Below are positions 5,785 to 5,867 of a stretch of 5,867 nucleotides of DNA, piece after piece. The position numbers and the translations under genes are program-made. The DNA lies in contig JAAKFB010000117.1 of NCBI GenBank assembly GCA_011065235.1, positions 1 through 5,867 of the forward strand, in the 5' to 3' direction. The stretch is from Chlamydiota bacterium (lineage in GTDB: Bacteria; Chlamydiota; Chlamydiia; Chlamydiales; Rhabdochlamydiaceae). Within the stretch, counting starts at the first letter, position 1. Each line of letters starts with the position of its first letter. The notes beneath the pieces are model-generated. The model had not been told where the DNA came from. It saw nothing but the letters and a program-made list of their open reading frames with translations, and searched no databases.

Positions 5785-5865
5785 CTAACCAGAAGGACCT
5801 AGAGCTAATGAGCGATACCTATCTGCTACCATGTTAGCCAGGTCAATAGACTCCCCTTTGAACTC
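5785..5865 (-). other. Possible 3' end of a minus-strand gene entering from the right edge
   Basis: Reading minus from the right edge, 26 codons stay open to a TAG at 5787-5785, giving a protein-like EFKGESIDLANMVADRYRSL and a short ALGPSG tail. The opposite strand is also open in one frame over 5789-5866 (PEGPRANERYLSATMLARS and onward), in the same frame as the small ORF ending at 5758. With so little sequence, strand and coding status cannot be settled. Confidence 0.2.
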
Positions 5866-5867
5866 AC

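Overview
The window looks like a piece of an environmental Chlamydiae genome (order Chlamydiales outside the Chlamydiaceae, for example a Simkania-, Waddlia- or Rhabdochlamydia-like organism). The main clue is a tandem pair of cysteine-rich, signal-peptide-bearing beta-barrel proteins that resemble the expanded MOMP-like / Legionella-OMP-like (Lpg1974) porins of those bacteria. The moderate GC content fits. Genus assignment is inference from memory of these families, not from a database search.

Layout, left to right. Positions 1-612 (minus strand) hold the N-terminal half of an IS200/IS605-type TnpB (OrfB) protein that runs off the left edge. Just upstream of its start lies an imperfect hairpin (646-687) that could be the element's left end. 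Positions 767-1717 (plus) encode a ten-helix DMT/EamA transporter. Its 3' end overlaps by 38 bp the end of a convergent gene (2591-1680, minus) for a membrane-anchored or exported protein with a cryptic kinase-like fold. After a divergent intergenic region (2592-2712) come the two paralogous porin-like genes, 2713-3834 and 3926-5059 (plus), each with a clear ribosome binding site. A terminator-like inverted repeat follows at 5058-5104.

The last 800 bp contain no large convincing gene. Positions 5108-5416 are rich in perfect palindromes, and the weak ORF there has no ATG start at its full length. After this come a near-consensus extended -10 promoter (5462-5470), a large nested hairpin (5497-5590) and, immediately behind it, a 52-codon ORF (5600-5758). 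The hairpin could be a structured leader RNA for the small gene or a MITE-like remnant with terminal inverted repeats; sequence alone does not decide. The final ~110 bp may carry the edge of another gene or gene remnant.

The genes do not form one pathway. Transporter, kinase-like protein and porins all act at the cell envelope, as expected of an intracellular bacterium that imports host metabolites, but only the two porin genes are plausibly linked in function.
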